Shown one piece after another: positions 49,105-57,768 of a DNA stretch of 64,000 nucleotides. This DNA is from JAOUEA01 sp963810915. GTDB taxonomy: Bacteria; Actinomycetota; UBA4738; HRBIN12. The stretch covers positions 124,001-188,000 of the forward strand of contig CAWEPH010000006.1 of the NCBI GenBank assembly GCA_963810915.1, in the 5' to 3' direction. The position numbers and the translations under genes were made by a program. Position 1 is the stretch's first letter; each line of letters opens with the position of its first letter. Below the pieces are notes generated by a model. That model saw only the letters and a list, made by a program, of their open reading frames with translations, was not told the origin of the DNA and searched no databases.

Positions 49105-50337
49105 ATGAGCGAGGGAACCGCACGCGGAGCGTTCGACGCCGTGGTCGTCGGCGCCGGGCCGGCGGGAAGCGTCGCGGCCCTCGTGCTCGCACGCGCGGGG
49201 GGGCGTGTGGCGCTCGTCGACAGATCGGCGTTCCCGAGGGACAAGGCATGCGGCGACCTGATCGGCCCTCGAGGCGTCCGGCTCCTGCAGGACCTCGGCC
49301 TGCGGATCCCCGACTTCGGGCGCGGCAGCGACATGCTGGTGGTGGGACCGTCCGGCGGGCGCGCCCGCTTGCCGGCGTTCCCCGGACGGACGTACGCCGA
49401 CCACGGCGTGATCGCGCCGCGCCGGATCTTCGACGACGCCCTGCGGAGCGAGGCCGTCGCGGCCGGGGCCACGCCGGTGACGGCGCGCATCGTCGAGGTC
49501 ACGCGCGGCTCGGACGGGTCGGTGGAGACCCTCACGGCGAGCGACGGCTCGACCCTGCGCGGGCGAACGGTGATCGGCGCGGACGGCGCCCTCAGTCCGC
49601 TCGCGCACCTCACAGGCATGCTCGATGCGGATGCGGCGATGTGGGGATTCGCGATCCGTGGCTACGTGCCCGCCGAGGTGCCGCTCCCCCTGCTGGCGCT
49701 CCTCGACGCGCGGCCGGGTCGGATCTTCCCGGGGTACGGGTGGCTCTTCCCGGGGGCCGACGGCGAGGCCAACATCGGCATCGGACGTGCGTTGCGACGG
49801 CGCCACCGGCCGGCGGCGCGCCTGCGCGATGAGCTCGCGCGGCTCTGTGTTCGTCTGCGAGCCACGGGCGACTTGCCCGAGGGGTCGGTGCCCGGACCCA
49901 TCACGGGCGGGTGGCTGCGGATGGGCGGGGTGGGCGCGCGGCCGGCAAGGCACAACGTGCTGCTGGTCGGCGACGCCGCCGGCCTGGTGAACCCGCTCCA
50001 GGGTGAAGGGATCGCCCCGGCGATGGTGAGCGGCCGCCTCGCCGCCGAGGCGGTGCTGGAAGACCCAACCCACGCCGGCGAGACGTACGCCGCCGCGCTC
50101 GACCAGCACTTCGCCCGGTTCATGGACGGCGCGGCGGCGGTGCAGACCCAGATGTTGCGGCGCCCACGGTTCACATCGACGACCGCTCGCGTGCTCACGT
50201 CCCCCGGCGTCCGTCGCGTGGTGGCTGGGACCTGGTCGCTGTACCTCAACGGCCTCGTGGATGGCGCGGAGCCGCGACCGTCGGCCTGGGGCGCACGGGT
50301 GGTGCAACGCGCGGCGAGCCGGCTCGCGACGACGTGA
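49105..50337 (+). CDS. Geranylgeranyl reductase family FAD-dependent oxidoreductase
   Basis: A 410-residue flavoprotein: FDAVVVGAGPAGSVAALVLA at residues 10-29, P-R-D-K-A-C-G-D (the CGD signature of geranylgeranyl reductases), VIGADGALSPLA, G-Y-G-W-L-F-P and NVLLVGDAAGLVNPLQGEGI. Such enzymes saturate isoprenoid chains of menaquinone or lipids. The start ATG 49105 follows GAAGGGG. Its stop overlaps the start of the beta-helix protein gene (GTGA), so the two are co-translated. Confidence 0.9.
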   Translation: MSEGTARGAFDAVVVGAGPAGSVAALVLARAGGRVALVDRSAFPRDKACGDLIGPRGVRLLQDLGLRIPDFGRGSDMLVVGPSGGRARLPAFPGRTYADHGVIAPRRIFDDALRSEAVAAGATPVTARIVEVTRGSDGSVETLTASDGSTLRGRTVIGADGALSPLAHLTGMLDADAAMWGFAIRGYVPAEVPLPLLALLDARPGRIFPGYGWLFPGADGEANIGIGRALRRRHRPAARLRDELARLCVRLRATGDLPEGSVPGPITGGWLRMGGVGARPARHNVLLVGDAAGLVNPLQGEGIAPAMVSGRLAAEAVLEDPTHAGETYAAALDQHFARFMDGAAAVQTQMLRRPRFTSTTARVLTSPGVRRVVAGTWSLYLNGLVDGAEPRPSAWGARVVQRAASRLATT

Positions 50338-51539
50338 TCGTGCGTCGGGACCAGGTGGGCCTCGCCGCACGGGCCGCGGCGTGCGTGGCGCTCGCCGCCT
50401 GTGCAGGGACCGGGAGCCTCAGCGCCACCGCGTCGGTCGCCATCCCGGGAGGACCGTCGACCGACTGCTCGGTCACGGTCGCGCGGGGTGGCGACGTGGC
50501 GGAGGCGGTGGCTTCGGGGGCGCTCGGCACCGTGATCTGCGTGCCCTCCGGCAGCTACACCCTCTCTGCGCCGGTGGCGCCGCTGTCGGGCCAAACGATC
50601 CGCGGGGTCGGCACGCACGCGCCGACACTGACCTGCGATGCGCCGGTGTGCTTCGACGGCCGGGGCGGGGGAACGGACGTGACGCTGTCGAACCTGATCC
50701 TGCAAGACGCCACGAGCGCGGACATCCGCACGGCCGATGGATGGGTCATCACCCACGTCTCGGTGCAGACCGCCGCCGATTCCGGGATCAAGGTGCAGGG
50801 CGCGAACGTGACGCTCCGCGACGTCTACGCCGTATCCGACGGCCGGTTCGGGATCGTGGCCAAGGACGCCGAGCACCTCACGATCGAGGGGGCCACCATC
50901 CTCGACAGCCCGGCGGACTCGGGCTTCGGGATCGCGTTCTCCGGCGGGCTGAAGCTCAACAGCGTGAGCGGCGCATCGATCAGCGGGGTCCACGTGCGCG
51001 GAGGCAACGGTGGCGCGGGGATCTGGATCGACAACAACTCGACGGACTTCGCCGTGAGCGACAGCTCCGTCGAGGCGGTCCCCCACGACGCGATCCGTGT
51101 CGAGATCAGCTGCAACGGCACGGTTTCCGCGAGCACCGTCAACGACGCCGGCAACGTGGGTCTGGACGTATACAACGCCCACGACATCGGGCTGAGCGCG
51201 AACACGGTGACCGGCGCGGGGACGTGGGCGATCCGGATGCTCACCAACGGGCGGAGCAGCGGTCCGGGCGGCGGCGCGTGCCTGCAGGATGGCACCTATC
51301 CGTCCACACGCAACCTCGCGGATGGGAACACCGTGAGCCTCAGCGAGGGTGTCCGTGTCGGCGTCGATCACCAGGGCGGCGTCGCGAGCGATCTCTCGTG
51401 GACCGCGAACCGCTACTCCGTCTCCAACTGCGACGCGCCCGCATGGTCATGGTGGGACGGCGTGAACGTGTCGGACGTGGGATTCACCGGGTGGCAGGGC
51501 TTCGGCCAAGACCGGGCCGGGTCCTGCCAGGCGACGTAG
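50334..51539 (+). CDS. Exported right-handed parallel beta-helix protein
   Basis: A 401-residue protein starting at GTG 50334, with a lipoprotein-like N-terminus (V-A-L-A-A-C-A-G-T-G) and repeated short strands ending in N, D or G (V-T-L-S-N-L-I-L-Q-D, V-T-L-R-D-V-Y-A, L-T-I-E-G-A-T-I, I-S-G-V-H-V-R-G-G-N), the pattern of pectate-lyase-like beta-helices. A catalytic centre is not recognisable, so it may bind rather than cut polysaccharide. It overlaps the flavoprotein gene by four bases and, at its 3' end, the opposite-strand secreted protein by 56. Confidence 0.78.
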   Translation: MIVRRDQVGLAARAAACVALAACAGTGSLSATASVAIPGGPSTDCSVTVARGGDVAEAVASGALGTVICVPSGSYTLSAPVAPLSGQTIRGVGTHAPTLTCDAPVCFDGRGGGTDVTLSNLILQDATSADIRTADGWVITHVSVQTAADSGIKVQGANVTLRDVYAVSDGRFGIVAKDAEHLTIEGATILDSPADSGFGIAFSGGLKLNSVSGASISGVHVRGGNGGAGIWIDNNSTDFAVSDSSVEAVPHDAIRVEISCNGTVSASTVNDAGNVGLDVYNAHDIGLSANTVTGAGTWAIRMLTNGRSSGPGGGACLQDGTYPSTRNLADGNTVSLSEGVRVGVDHQGGVASDLSWTANRYSVSNCDAPAWSWWDGVNVSDVGFTGWQGFGQDRAGSCQAT

Positions 51540-51987
51540 CTCCCGAGCGCGAAACGCTTGTAGGTCGCGACCGGAAGGGGCACCCGAAGTGCCCGAAGCC
51601 CTCCTTCCGATCACCGAGGAGGCGACGGACGTACGACACACGAACATGCTGGAACGCGTAACGATGCGGCGCGCACCGCTCGGGGTTCCGTAGCCAGAGG
51701 TACCCCCAGGCAGAATGGAACGTCCCCTCTGCACAGCTCGGCCTGCAATCGTTCTTGAAGAACAGACCGAACCCGGACGCCTTCCACGTGTGCCACGTGG
51801 TCCACGTGAGGTGGTCGACGTAGAAGTTACCGTCGCCGCACGCGAAGAGGATGCTGGCGGGCGCCGTCCGCATGTGGAGGCAGTCGGTCATCACGTACGT
51901 CGTGTGAGGCCGGGCGGCGTCGGCGCTCGGGCCGATCAGCCCGGCGAGCCCGAGGATCGAGACGATGACCGCGACGGATCTTCGCAT
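51484..51987 (-). CDS. Secreted cysteine-rich protein of unknown function
   Basis: A 167-residue protein with a Sec signal (V-A-V-I-V-S-I-L-G-L-A-G-L-I-G-P-S-A-D-A). The mature part has F-A-C-G-D-G-N-F-Y-V, T-W-T-T-W-H-T-W-K-A-S-G-F-G, N-D-C-R-P-S-C-A-E-G-T-F-H and L-W-L-R-N-P-E, a family of small actinobacterial secreted proteins recognised by paired cysteines and tryptophans. Function unknown. The last 18 codons lie opposite the end of the beta-helix gene. Confidence 0.72.
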   Translation of the reverse strand: MRRSVAVIVSILGLAGLIGPSADAARPHTTYVMTDCLHMRTAPASILFACGDGNFYVDHLTWTTWHTWKASGFGLFFKNDCRPSCAEGTFHSAWGYLWLRNPERCAPHRYAFQHVRVSYVRRLLGDRKEGFGHFGCPFRSRPTSVSRSGATSPGRTRPGLGRSPATR

Positions 51988-52051
51988 CGGGAAGGTACCT
52001 CCGTCACCAACCTAGCCCTCTCGATCGACCTCCGCCAACTCCGGGACCACA

Positions 52052-52921
52052 TCAAGGCAGCAGAACCCGGAGCTCTCGGTCGAAGGTGCGCGCGATCTTC
52101 CGGTAGCCCGTCCGGTTCGCGTGCGGGTCACTGGCGTGGCGCGCCGAGCAGAACCACGTCCACCGGCAGGCGAGAGCGACGTTCACGGGGATCCGGCCGC
52201 GGCCAGGCTCCATGACGGTGTGCGTGAAGTCGTCGATCCGGAAGGTGGCCGCCACGTCCGCGACGGTGATCCCGGCATCCCCGAAGGCCGTCGCGAGCCC
52301 GTCGTTGAACACCGCCCACACCCGCTGGTCCGCGTGCGCCAGAACCCGACCTCCGGGGACCAGATCCCAGAACCCGAGGAACGGGTCGTAGTAGGTCATC
52401 GCGACGATCGGCACGCCCGGGCCCGCAGTGGCGAGCGCATCGAAGATCTGCGACAACCTGCTCTGGATCTGGGGAAGCAGATCCACCGCACACGCCTTGT
52501 CGATCAGGCCGGTGCGGTCGATGCATCGGTAGAGGAGGTCGTTCGCTCCGACATCGATCGTGATGAACGCCACCTGCCCCGGATGCGCTTCCAGGAAGGC
52601 GACCGCAGCGTCGAGCTGCGACCCGCTCGCATAGCGGCACGCCGTATGCACCCCGGTGATCATCGAGCGGGATGTCTCGCCCCTGCAGCCGACGTTGCGG
52701 AGACCGAGGCCCGGGATCAGCTGCCCCATGCTCCGCCAGAGATCGTCGACGTAGCCCTTGTGGGTGCCGGCCCTACCCGGTTGGTATCCGGCGGCCAGCG
52801 AGTCGCCCAGCGCGAGGTAATAGGCACTCCCCCCGCCGCCTGCGTGCGCCGCCGGGACGCCACCCTGCAGCGTCGAGAGGATGAGCGTCGCCGCCGCGAC
52901 GGCGAACGAGAGCCTGCGCAT
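52052..52921 (-). CDS. Secreted SGNH/GDSL hydrolase
   Basis: A 289-residue exported esterase or lipase. The signal covers about residues 1-27. Block I is YLALGDSLAAGYQ (Ser41), block II has G in LRNVGCRGETS, block III is DVGANDLL (Asn), and block V S-D-P-H-A-N gives catalytic Asp-His. Cysteines at about six positions suggest disulfides as in Streptomyces SGNH esterases. GGAAGGGG lies upstream of ATG 52921. Confidence 0.9.
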   Translation of the reverse strand: MRRLSFAVAAATLILSTLQGGVPAAHAGGGGSAYYLALGDSLAAGYQPGRAGTHKGYVDDLWRSMGQLIPGLGLRNVGCRGETSRSMITGVHTACRYASGSQLDAAVAFLEAHPGQVAFITIDVGANDLLYRCIDRTGLIDKACAVDLLPQIQSRLSQIFDALATAGPGVPIVAMTYYDPFLGFWDLVPGGRVLAHADQRVWAVFNDGLATAFGDAGITVADVAATFRIDDFTHTVMEPGRGRIPVNVALACRWTWFCSARHASDPHANRTGYRKIARTFDRELRVLLP

Positions 52922-53055
52922 GGAGCACCCCTTCCTTCGATACCGGAGCGGGCTGGCCCCACGAGCTGACCTCCGGGCGAGGGTAGTGCGTCGATCGGGA
53001 CCGTGCAAACCGCACGCCCGGCAGGGCGCACACGGTACGCGGTCCACGGGTGAAG

Positions 53056-53095
53056 GAACGCCCCTCGGCCGCGGACGGCCGGACGAGGGGCGTTC
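53056..53095 (-). terminator. Hairpin terminator after the secreted cupin
   Basis: GAACGCCCCTCG (53056-53067) and its exact complement (53084-53095) form a 12-bp stem. An inner GGCC/GGCC pair can extend it. It lies nine bases past the cupin stop on the minus strand and upstream of the SGNH hydrolase. Confidence 0.75.
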
Positions 53096-53104
53096 GCTCC
53101 AGCA

Positions 53105-53566
53105 CTATGGTCCGCAGTCGCCCGGGTCCGGCTGGTCGATCCGGGACGAACCGCCGTGGGGCACGTTGAAGAACGTGACCCCGACCACGGCGTTGGTGCT
53201 CCCGTGATTCACCGCGTTCTGCGCGATCGCAGGATGCTCGTAGAACACCTGGCCGGCGCTGTACGTGTGGATGTGGCAGGCGCCACCGCCAACGGCCTCG
53301 CGGTTGATCGTGATCTCGCCCGATTGCACGACGATGACCGCGAGCCCCGGATGCGTGTGCCATCCCGAGGATCCACCGGGCACGAACGTGTTCTGCACCA
53401 TCACCACGTCCTTGCCTCCCGGGATGCGCGCTTGGGTTCCTTCGGCCGCTTGTCCCTGTGCGATCAGCACGCTGGTCCCGCCGACCCCAGGTGTCGCGAG
53501 CGCGACACCCGCGAACCCGGCGGCGAGCCCACCGACGATCAGCATCGATCCGATGACCCTTCTCAT
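53105..53566 (-). CDS. Secreted cupin protein
   Basis: A 153-residue exported cupin with a signal peptide (G-S-M-L-I-V-G-G-L-A-A-G-F-A-G-V-A-L-A). The metal motif is G-W-H-T-H-P-G-L (His70, His72) with the later histidine in VFYEHP. Two cysteines (GGGACHIHTY and D-C-G-P end) may pair. Substrate unknown; extracellular cupins often bind a metal for oxalate or small-molecule chemistry. Confidence 0.82.
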   Translation of the reverse strand: MRRVIGSMLIVGGLAAGFAGVALATPGVGGTSVLIAQGQAAEGTQARIPGGKDVVMVQNTFVPGGSSGWHTHPGLAVIVVQSGEITINREAVGGGACHIHTYSAGQVFYEHPAIAQNAVNHGSTNAVVGVTFFNVPHGGSSRIDQPDPGDCGP

Positions 53567-53824
53567 CTCCCCTCCTTCGGTCGATCCGCAGCGGAGCTGG
53601 GCGTCGCGCCGAAGTCACGCGGGAGACTCACCGTCCATCGCCTCCCACGACGGCTCCGTCCCGAAGCCCGAGCCCGCGAGCAGAACCCTGCTCGCACCCC
53701 CATGGAGTCATGAAGACCAGGTTCTGCTCAGACCGGGGATGAGGATCGAGAGCCATTGGCCGAACCAGAGGTGAAGCCACGGACGGGCGCGGCCGACCGC
53801 AGCTCGTCCCCCTCTGGTTACGGG

Positions 53825-54724
53825 CTACGGGCCCGTCACGAGCGTGAATTCGAACAGTCGCCCATCGTTCTCGTTGGGCTTGATGTTGTTGTCGGTCCCA
53901 CGGTCGGTGACGTACAGGTGCCTCGTGGCCCTCGTCGCGGGGGTGCTGCCCGGGGCGAACACGACGCCCGAAGCCCTGCGGATGCCGGTGGACGATAGGT
54001 CGATCGTTTGCACCAGCTTCCCAGCGCGCGTGGTCTCGAGGATGACCTTGTCGGCGCTGCTCACGATGAAGAGGTGGTGCGTCGCGGGGTCGTAGGCGGC
54101 GTCCTCGCAGCCCATGAGGCCGAGCCTGGCGACGCCGAAGCTCGAAACGACGTCATCGGCGGTCCCGAACCTATGGTCCGCTCCCCGCCTCACCCTGTAC
54201 ACGCGCTTGCCCCTCGCATCGACGATCACCAAGGTCCCGCTCTGCGGGATGTACTCGAGCCCTTCGGGGTCGTGACTGCCGAACGACTCGGTGGCGAGGG
54301 CGGTCCTCGCGACGTCGTCACGGGTGCCGATCTTGCCGTCGGCGCCCGATCGGAACACGAACACCTTGTCCTGATCGTCGTCGGCCACGAACAGCGAGCG
54401 GTTCCCCCTGTTCCAGGCGACATCTTCCGGCTCCTTCGTGGCCTTCACGACCCTGCGGGATGCCGTGACCTTCCCCCTGAGCCTGACCGAGAACAGGTTC
54501 CTGCGGTGCCAGAGGGTGGGGATCTCGTCGACCTCGGAGTCCGAGATGATCAGCCGGTTCAGCGATGGCGCCCAGGTCAATCCGGTCGGGTCCGGACTCG
54601 CGGGCCGCCAGATGGACGTCAAGGTCAACCGTGTAACGGTCGCGGTGTCGGCTGCTGATGCCGGCGCGATAAGCATCGTCGCGCTGAGAGCGCCAACGAG
54701 CACCAGCCAGATGGATCGTTTCAC
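53825..54724 (-). CDS. Secreted beta-propeller protein
   Basis: A 299-residue exported protein. After the signal (L-V-L-V-G-A-L-S-A-T-M-L-I-A-P-A-S-A), repeated blades show L-T-W-A-P-S-L-N-R-L-I-I-S-D, DVAWNRGNRSLFVADDDQDK, GLEYIPQSGTLVIVDARGK and AAYDPATHHLFIVSS. The pattern suggests an SdiA-regulated/esterase-like or phytase-like propeller. Aspartate-rich turns such as D-G-K-I-G-T-R-D-D may bind calcium. Enzyme activity is not evident. Confidence 0.75.
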   Translation of the reverse strand: MKRSIWLVLVGALSATMLIAPASAADTATVTRLTLTSIWRPASPDPTGLTWAPSLNRLIISDSEVDEIPTLWHRRNLFSVRLRGKVTASRRVVKATKEPEDVAWNRGNRSLFVADDDQDKVFVFRSGADGKIGTRDDVARTALATESFGSHDPEGLEYIPQSGTLVIVDARGKRVYRVRRGADHRFGTADDVVSSFGVARLGLMGCEDAAYDPATHHLFIVSSADKVILETTRAGKLVQTIDLSSTGIRRASGVVFAPGSTPATRATRHLYVTDRGTDNNIKPNENDGRLFEFTLVTGP

Positions 54725-54826
54725 GGGGGCGCACCTCCTGTGTCCGGGGGGACCTCGATGGCGCCGTCGAGTTGCAGGACGGTGGCACGAGAAGCGCGCG
54801 ACGTCAACCCGCAGTCGTAGGGTTTT

Positions 54827-54867
54827 CTCCGGAGGTTAGACTCGAACCAACATCCTGCGGATCAACA
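54827..54867 (-). other. Diverged tRNA-Asn 3' copy, likely attachment-site remnant
   Basis: Aligned without gaps to the 3' half of the tRNA-Asn at 60794-60834, 34 of 41 positions match by hand count, including the anticodon GTT and the TTCGAGT T loop. The T stem still pairs. No acceptor 5' strand is recognisable, although a D-arm-like stretch may continue to about 54890. The rest of the 54725-55047 gap holds only an 18-base repeat copy (54911-54928). Confidence 0.6.
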
Positions 54868-55047
54868 TCCATCTCGACCAGAGCTGCTTCTGCCGTGGTC
54901 GCTACGTGGTCGGGTCTTCACCCGCGCTCCGGTGTTCGTACTCCAGTGGGAAGCGCACTCGCGGCACGTGATCTACAGCCGCCACCCGGCCTCGCCCAGC
55001 TCCTCCGATCCTCGCGGAGCATCCTTGATCTTCCTGCCTGAACCGCC

Positions 55048-55524
55048 CTACTCGGTGTCGGGACGGGGCGGCATCGCGTCCCAGGCGGGCGTCTCGCGCG
55101 GAGGTACGGGCGGCAGCCTGCCGTGCCAGGGATCGGACTGGTCGCTGCAACCGTATGCACAGAAGTCCCGACGAGCGCTTCCACATGTCGGGCACATCGT
55201 TGGGGAGGAAGGGCGAGGACCGGTGATGGCGCTGCCACCGGGGACAAACGTCATCAGGTGATTGCCCATCTCCAGCATCATGAACCTCTGCAAGATCCAT
55301 CCCCGTTTCTCGTGTACGTCGATCACCGACTGACGACCCATCCCGCCGGGGATCGTCACTACCGTATGGGACGGTGCTGTCCAGTCGAATCGCTCATCGT
55401 TCCAATCATCCCGAAGCTGCTTGCGGCCCGCCTTGTCTCTCATCCAGTAGTTCGTGCCACTCTGCTTGCTGCGTGGATCGGGTACGTCGCTGATGCCGAT
55501 CGATCCAGCCGGAATCACGTCCAT
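55048..55524 (-). CDS. Hypothetical protein with a cysteine-pair motif
   Basis: A 158-residue protein with protein-like composition (N-Y-W-M-R-D-K-A-G-R-K-Q-L-R-D-D-W, I-D-V-H-E-K-R-G-W-I-L-Q-R-F-M) and a C-terminal MCPTCGSARRDFCAYGC motif that may bind zinc. A GGGGGTGAGCTGGG precedes ATG 55524. The frame directly upstream reads E-F-A-I-Y-A-A-R-W-T-Y-N-D-G-G-V-S-W before running out of frame, so this may be the C-terminal part of a longer broken gene. Not recognised. Confidence 0.5.
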   Translation of the reverse strand: MDVIPAGSIGISDVPDPRSKQSGTNYWMRDKAGRKQLRDDWNDERFDWTAPSHTVVTIPGGMGRQSVIDVHEKRGWILQRFMMLEMGNHLMTFVPGGSAITGPRPSSPTMCPTCGSARRDFCAYGCSDQSDPWHGRLPPVPPRETPAWDAMPPRPDTE

Positions 55525-55870
55525 CCCAGCTCACCCCCCCATCGTTGTACGTCCAGCGAGCCGCGTAGATGGCGAACTCACCCACGAAGGTGTTGGGCCT
55601 TCCAGCGCTCGTCCTGCAGGATCCAGGACGATCAGGTTCCCCTTACCCGCCATCATGTCAGCGGCCTCCTGGTCCTTCAGGTCTCGTTGTTCGATGCACG
55701 CTGGGAGGGCAGGACACGAGATTGCGCCTCCCAGGAGGGTGCTTGTCGGACTGCCCGGGAGGCCGTGCCAGGGTGGGGACAAGTTGCACGTCCTGCACTC
55801 TCCGAAAGGATGAGCCTCGGGAATGTCGCCCACATGCGTCAGTCGGCGGAAAGAAACTGCCTCAGACGTT

Positions 55871-55928
55871 GGGGGGGGGTTCCCCCGTTTGGGGGGTCCC
55901 CCGTTAGGGGGGGTCCTCCGCCCCCTAA
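55871..55928. repeat. Array of long G and C runs with inverted repeat
   Basis: G runs of 9, 6 and 7 (55871-55879, 55891-55896, 55907-55913) alternate with C runs of 5. TTAGGGGG at 55904-55911 and CCCCCTAA at 55921-55928 can pair. The G tracts could form a quadruplex. The rest of the 55525-56174 gap holds possible fragments of a broken minus-strand gene and one copy of a 22-base inverted repeat. Confidence 0.7.
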
Positions 55929-55970
55929 GGGAACCATCGACGTTCGGAGCGTTGTTTCGCCAAGGCCTCT

Positions 55971-55992
55971 CCGTTGGAGAGCCCGGTCCCGA
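55971..55992 (+). repeat. 22-bp repeat, copy 1
   Basis: Exact reverse complement of 57769-57790. A nearby GAGCCCG/CGGGCTC pair (55979-56005) makes a hairpin here. Confidence 0.8.
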
Positions 55993-56174
55993 CATGGTCG
56001 GGCTCCCTCGGGATCGCCCGCCGAGTTCCGATGCACACGACCGAGCGGCGAAGCCGTACGGGTGGGCGCAGTCGTTCGGACGGACTTCTAGACGGCCACG
56101 GAGCTGCCGATACCCGAGTCATGAGAGCCCTTCGAGTCGAATCGTCGCTCGACTTCCAGGAGTGAGGCGTCGAG

Positions 56175-56678
56175 ATGTGGTCTAGGTGGACAAAGATCGC
56201 GCCGGTCGTTCTCACCCTCGTATCCGTCACGGCGGCGTGCGGTGCCAAGACCTCGCCAGGTGGAGCCCAGACCTCGCCAGCAGGAACGGCCCATGCACAC
56301 CGTGCGCAGTGGGAGGCCGCGAACGTGAACGACTACTCATGGAGCATCGCCAAGGATTGCATGGCCTGTGGTGACTTTCCTGGGTGGTTCCGGATGAAGG
56401 TGGTCGACGGTAGGCCCGTGGGATTCCGTGGGGTGAACTCCCACGGGGACGTTGTGAAGCTGTCGATCGCCACGGACGAGAAGGCCGGCGGCGTTCCTCT
56501 TACCGTTGACGAACTCTTCGATACGTTAGACCAAGCGTATGCAACGGGTGCCGAACTCGTCGAGGTCACCTACGACCCGACCTTGGGCTACCCAACCCAC
56601 CTCTCCGTCGACCCGTCACGCACGACTTCGGACGATGGCTTCTCCTACGAGGTCAAGCCGCTCAAGCCAACGGGCTAG
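56175..56678 (+). CDS. Lipoprotein, DUF6174-like
   Basis: A 167-residue protein with a lipobox V-T-A-A-C (Cys22) after a short signal. The mature part has Y-S-W-S-I-A-K-D-C-M-A-C-G-D-F and M-K-V-V-D-G-R-P-V-G, the arrangement of DUF6174 lipoproteins. Function unknown. No strong ribosome binding site. It lies within the decayed element and codon use is less GC-biased than in neighbouring core genes. Confidence 0.75.
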   Translation: MWSRWTKIAPVVLTLVSVTAACGAKTSPGGAQTSPAGTAHAHRAQWEAANVNDYSWSIAKDCMACGDFPGWFRMKVVDGRPVGFRGVNSHGDVVKLSIATDEKAGGVPLTVDELFDTLDQAYATGAELVEVTYDPTLGYPTHLSVDPSRTTSDDGFSYEVKPLKPTG

Positions 56679-56814
56679 AGGTAGGGTCCGACCTCGTGTC
56701 ACCGATTACGTCCGCTCCGCCCTCGCCTCCCTCGACCCGCCGGTCCGCGATGCCCTCCGTCGCGTGCTGATCCGTGACCAGGTCGATCGAGATGCATCTC
56801 CCTTCGCCTCATAG

Positions 56815-57023
56815 GAGCGGCTGGCTGCACGAAGCCTGTGGGTAGATCACGATCTCGTCTTCCCGACCCCGCGCGGAACGCCGTTGGACGCTTCGAACAT
56901 CCGCCGTCACTTCCACTAGATGTGCGAGAAGGCGAACGTTCGTCCGCGCCGATCCACGACTCGCGTGTCACGGCAGCGTCGTGGCTTGCGGACCTGAACA
57001 TCCATCCCGACACATCGGTCTGA
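56815..57023 (+). pseudogene. Tyrosine recombinase (phage integrase) C-terminal remnant
   Basis: Frame 1 reads E-R-L-A-A-R-S-L-W-V-D-H-D-L-V-F-P-T-P-R-G-T-P-L, then ASNIRRHFH and a TAG (56917) where integrases continue; M-C-E-K-A-N-V follows. A second frame carries A-P-I-H-D-S-R-V-T-A-A-S-W-L-A-D to a TGA at 57021. These match the actinobacterial integrase F-T-x-x-G-T-P region and the H-D-x-R-H-T box, with the second histidine lost. No catalytic tyrosine remains. The rest of the 56679-57253 gap shows no intact gene. Confidence 0.75.
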
Positions 57024-57194
57024 GCTTCGCGTGGTGCCGTCAGGTAGCGGTGCAGCGCCTTGATCGCCGGCTCACCGAGCTGACGAACCTGGGAAGCCAG
57101 TTCCTCGTCCTCGTCGTCCACGAACCGGATGCTAGACCGCCAGCACGGAGCCTGGAGCCGCGACGCCATAGAGCGTTGAATGGACGAGGTGCAG

Positions 57195-57224
57195 TGGTGG
57201 GAGTCGAAGCCGTGGCGGAAGCCG
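57195..57224 (+). repeat. 30-bp direct repeat, copy A
   Basis: Identical over 30 bases to 58999-59028. A diverged version lies at about 57873-57903. Confidence 0.9.
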
Positions 57225-57253
57225 TTGAAGTCAAACCATGGGTGACGTGCCGG

Positions 57254-57694
57254 TTACTGCTCCGCTGTCTCAAGAAGCCGCTTGAGGCTGGTCCAGATCC
57301 GCAGTTCCTGCCGACGCCCCATGCTCGCGACGAGCGGGCCCATGAACTTGAGGACACCATGCGGCTGGAGGTTCCACGACCAGCGCATCCGCGTGCCGCC
57401 GGCGACCGGATCGAACGTCAACGCTCCCTCTGTCTGCATCATCGACGAGCGCGTCACCGACGCCAGGCGCCGCGGACGCTCGTAGGCGGTGAACTCGACG
57501 ATCATCGGCATCGTCTGCCCCATCGTCCGGAGCTCCGTCCGAAACCGCGTCCCCAAACCAGTCGCTCCCTCCGAGATCTTCTCGGCGAGCCGCATATGCG
57601 GGTTGTACCGAGGCTCGTTCTCCTCGTTCGCGACGAAGTCGAAGACCTCGTCCATCGGCCGGTCGATCGTGATCTCGCCCACCACCTCAACCAT
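57254..57694 (-). CDS. SRPBCC (START-like) family protein
   Basis: A 146-residue protein starting M-V-E-V-V-G-E-I-T-I-D-R-P, then D-E-V-F-D-F-V-A-N-E-E-N-E-P-R-Y-N, a typical polyketide-cyclase/SRPBCC N-terminus, with a C-terminal long helix (R-I-W-T-S-L-K-R-L-L-E). These proteins form a helix-grip cavity for hydrophobic ligands. AAGGGGTG precedes ATG 57694. Ligand unknown. Confidence 0.85.
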   Translation of the reverse strand: MVEVVGEITIDRPMDEVFDFVANEENEPRYNPHMRLAEKISEGATGLGTRFRTELRTMGQTMPMIVEFTAYERPRRLASVTRSSMMQTEGALTFDPVAGGTRMRWSWNLQPHGVLKFMGPLVASMGRRQELRIWTSLKRLLETAEQ

Positions 57695-57768
57695 CGTGGT
57701 CACCCCTTCACTGACGGACGCTAGGAGCCGGTTACCAAACCCCGATAGGGGCGGGTGCCCTATGTCTC

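Noticed and set aside
57133..57169. Minus-strand gene reading V-D-D-E-D-E-E-L-A-S-Q-V-R
   Set aside because: Looks protein-like for about 45 residues but runs antisense through the integrase remnant; no start or partner supports it.
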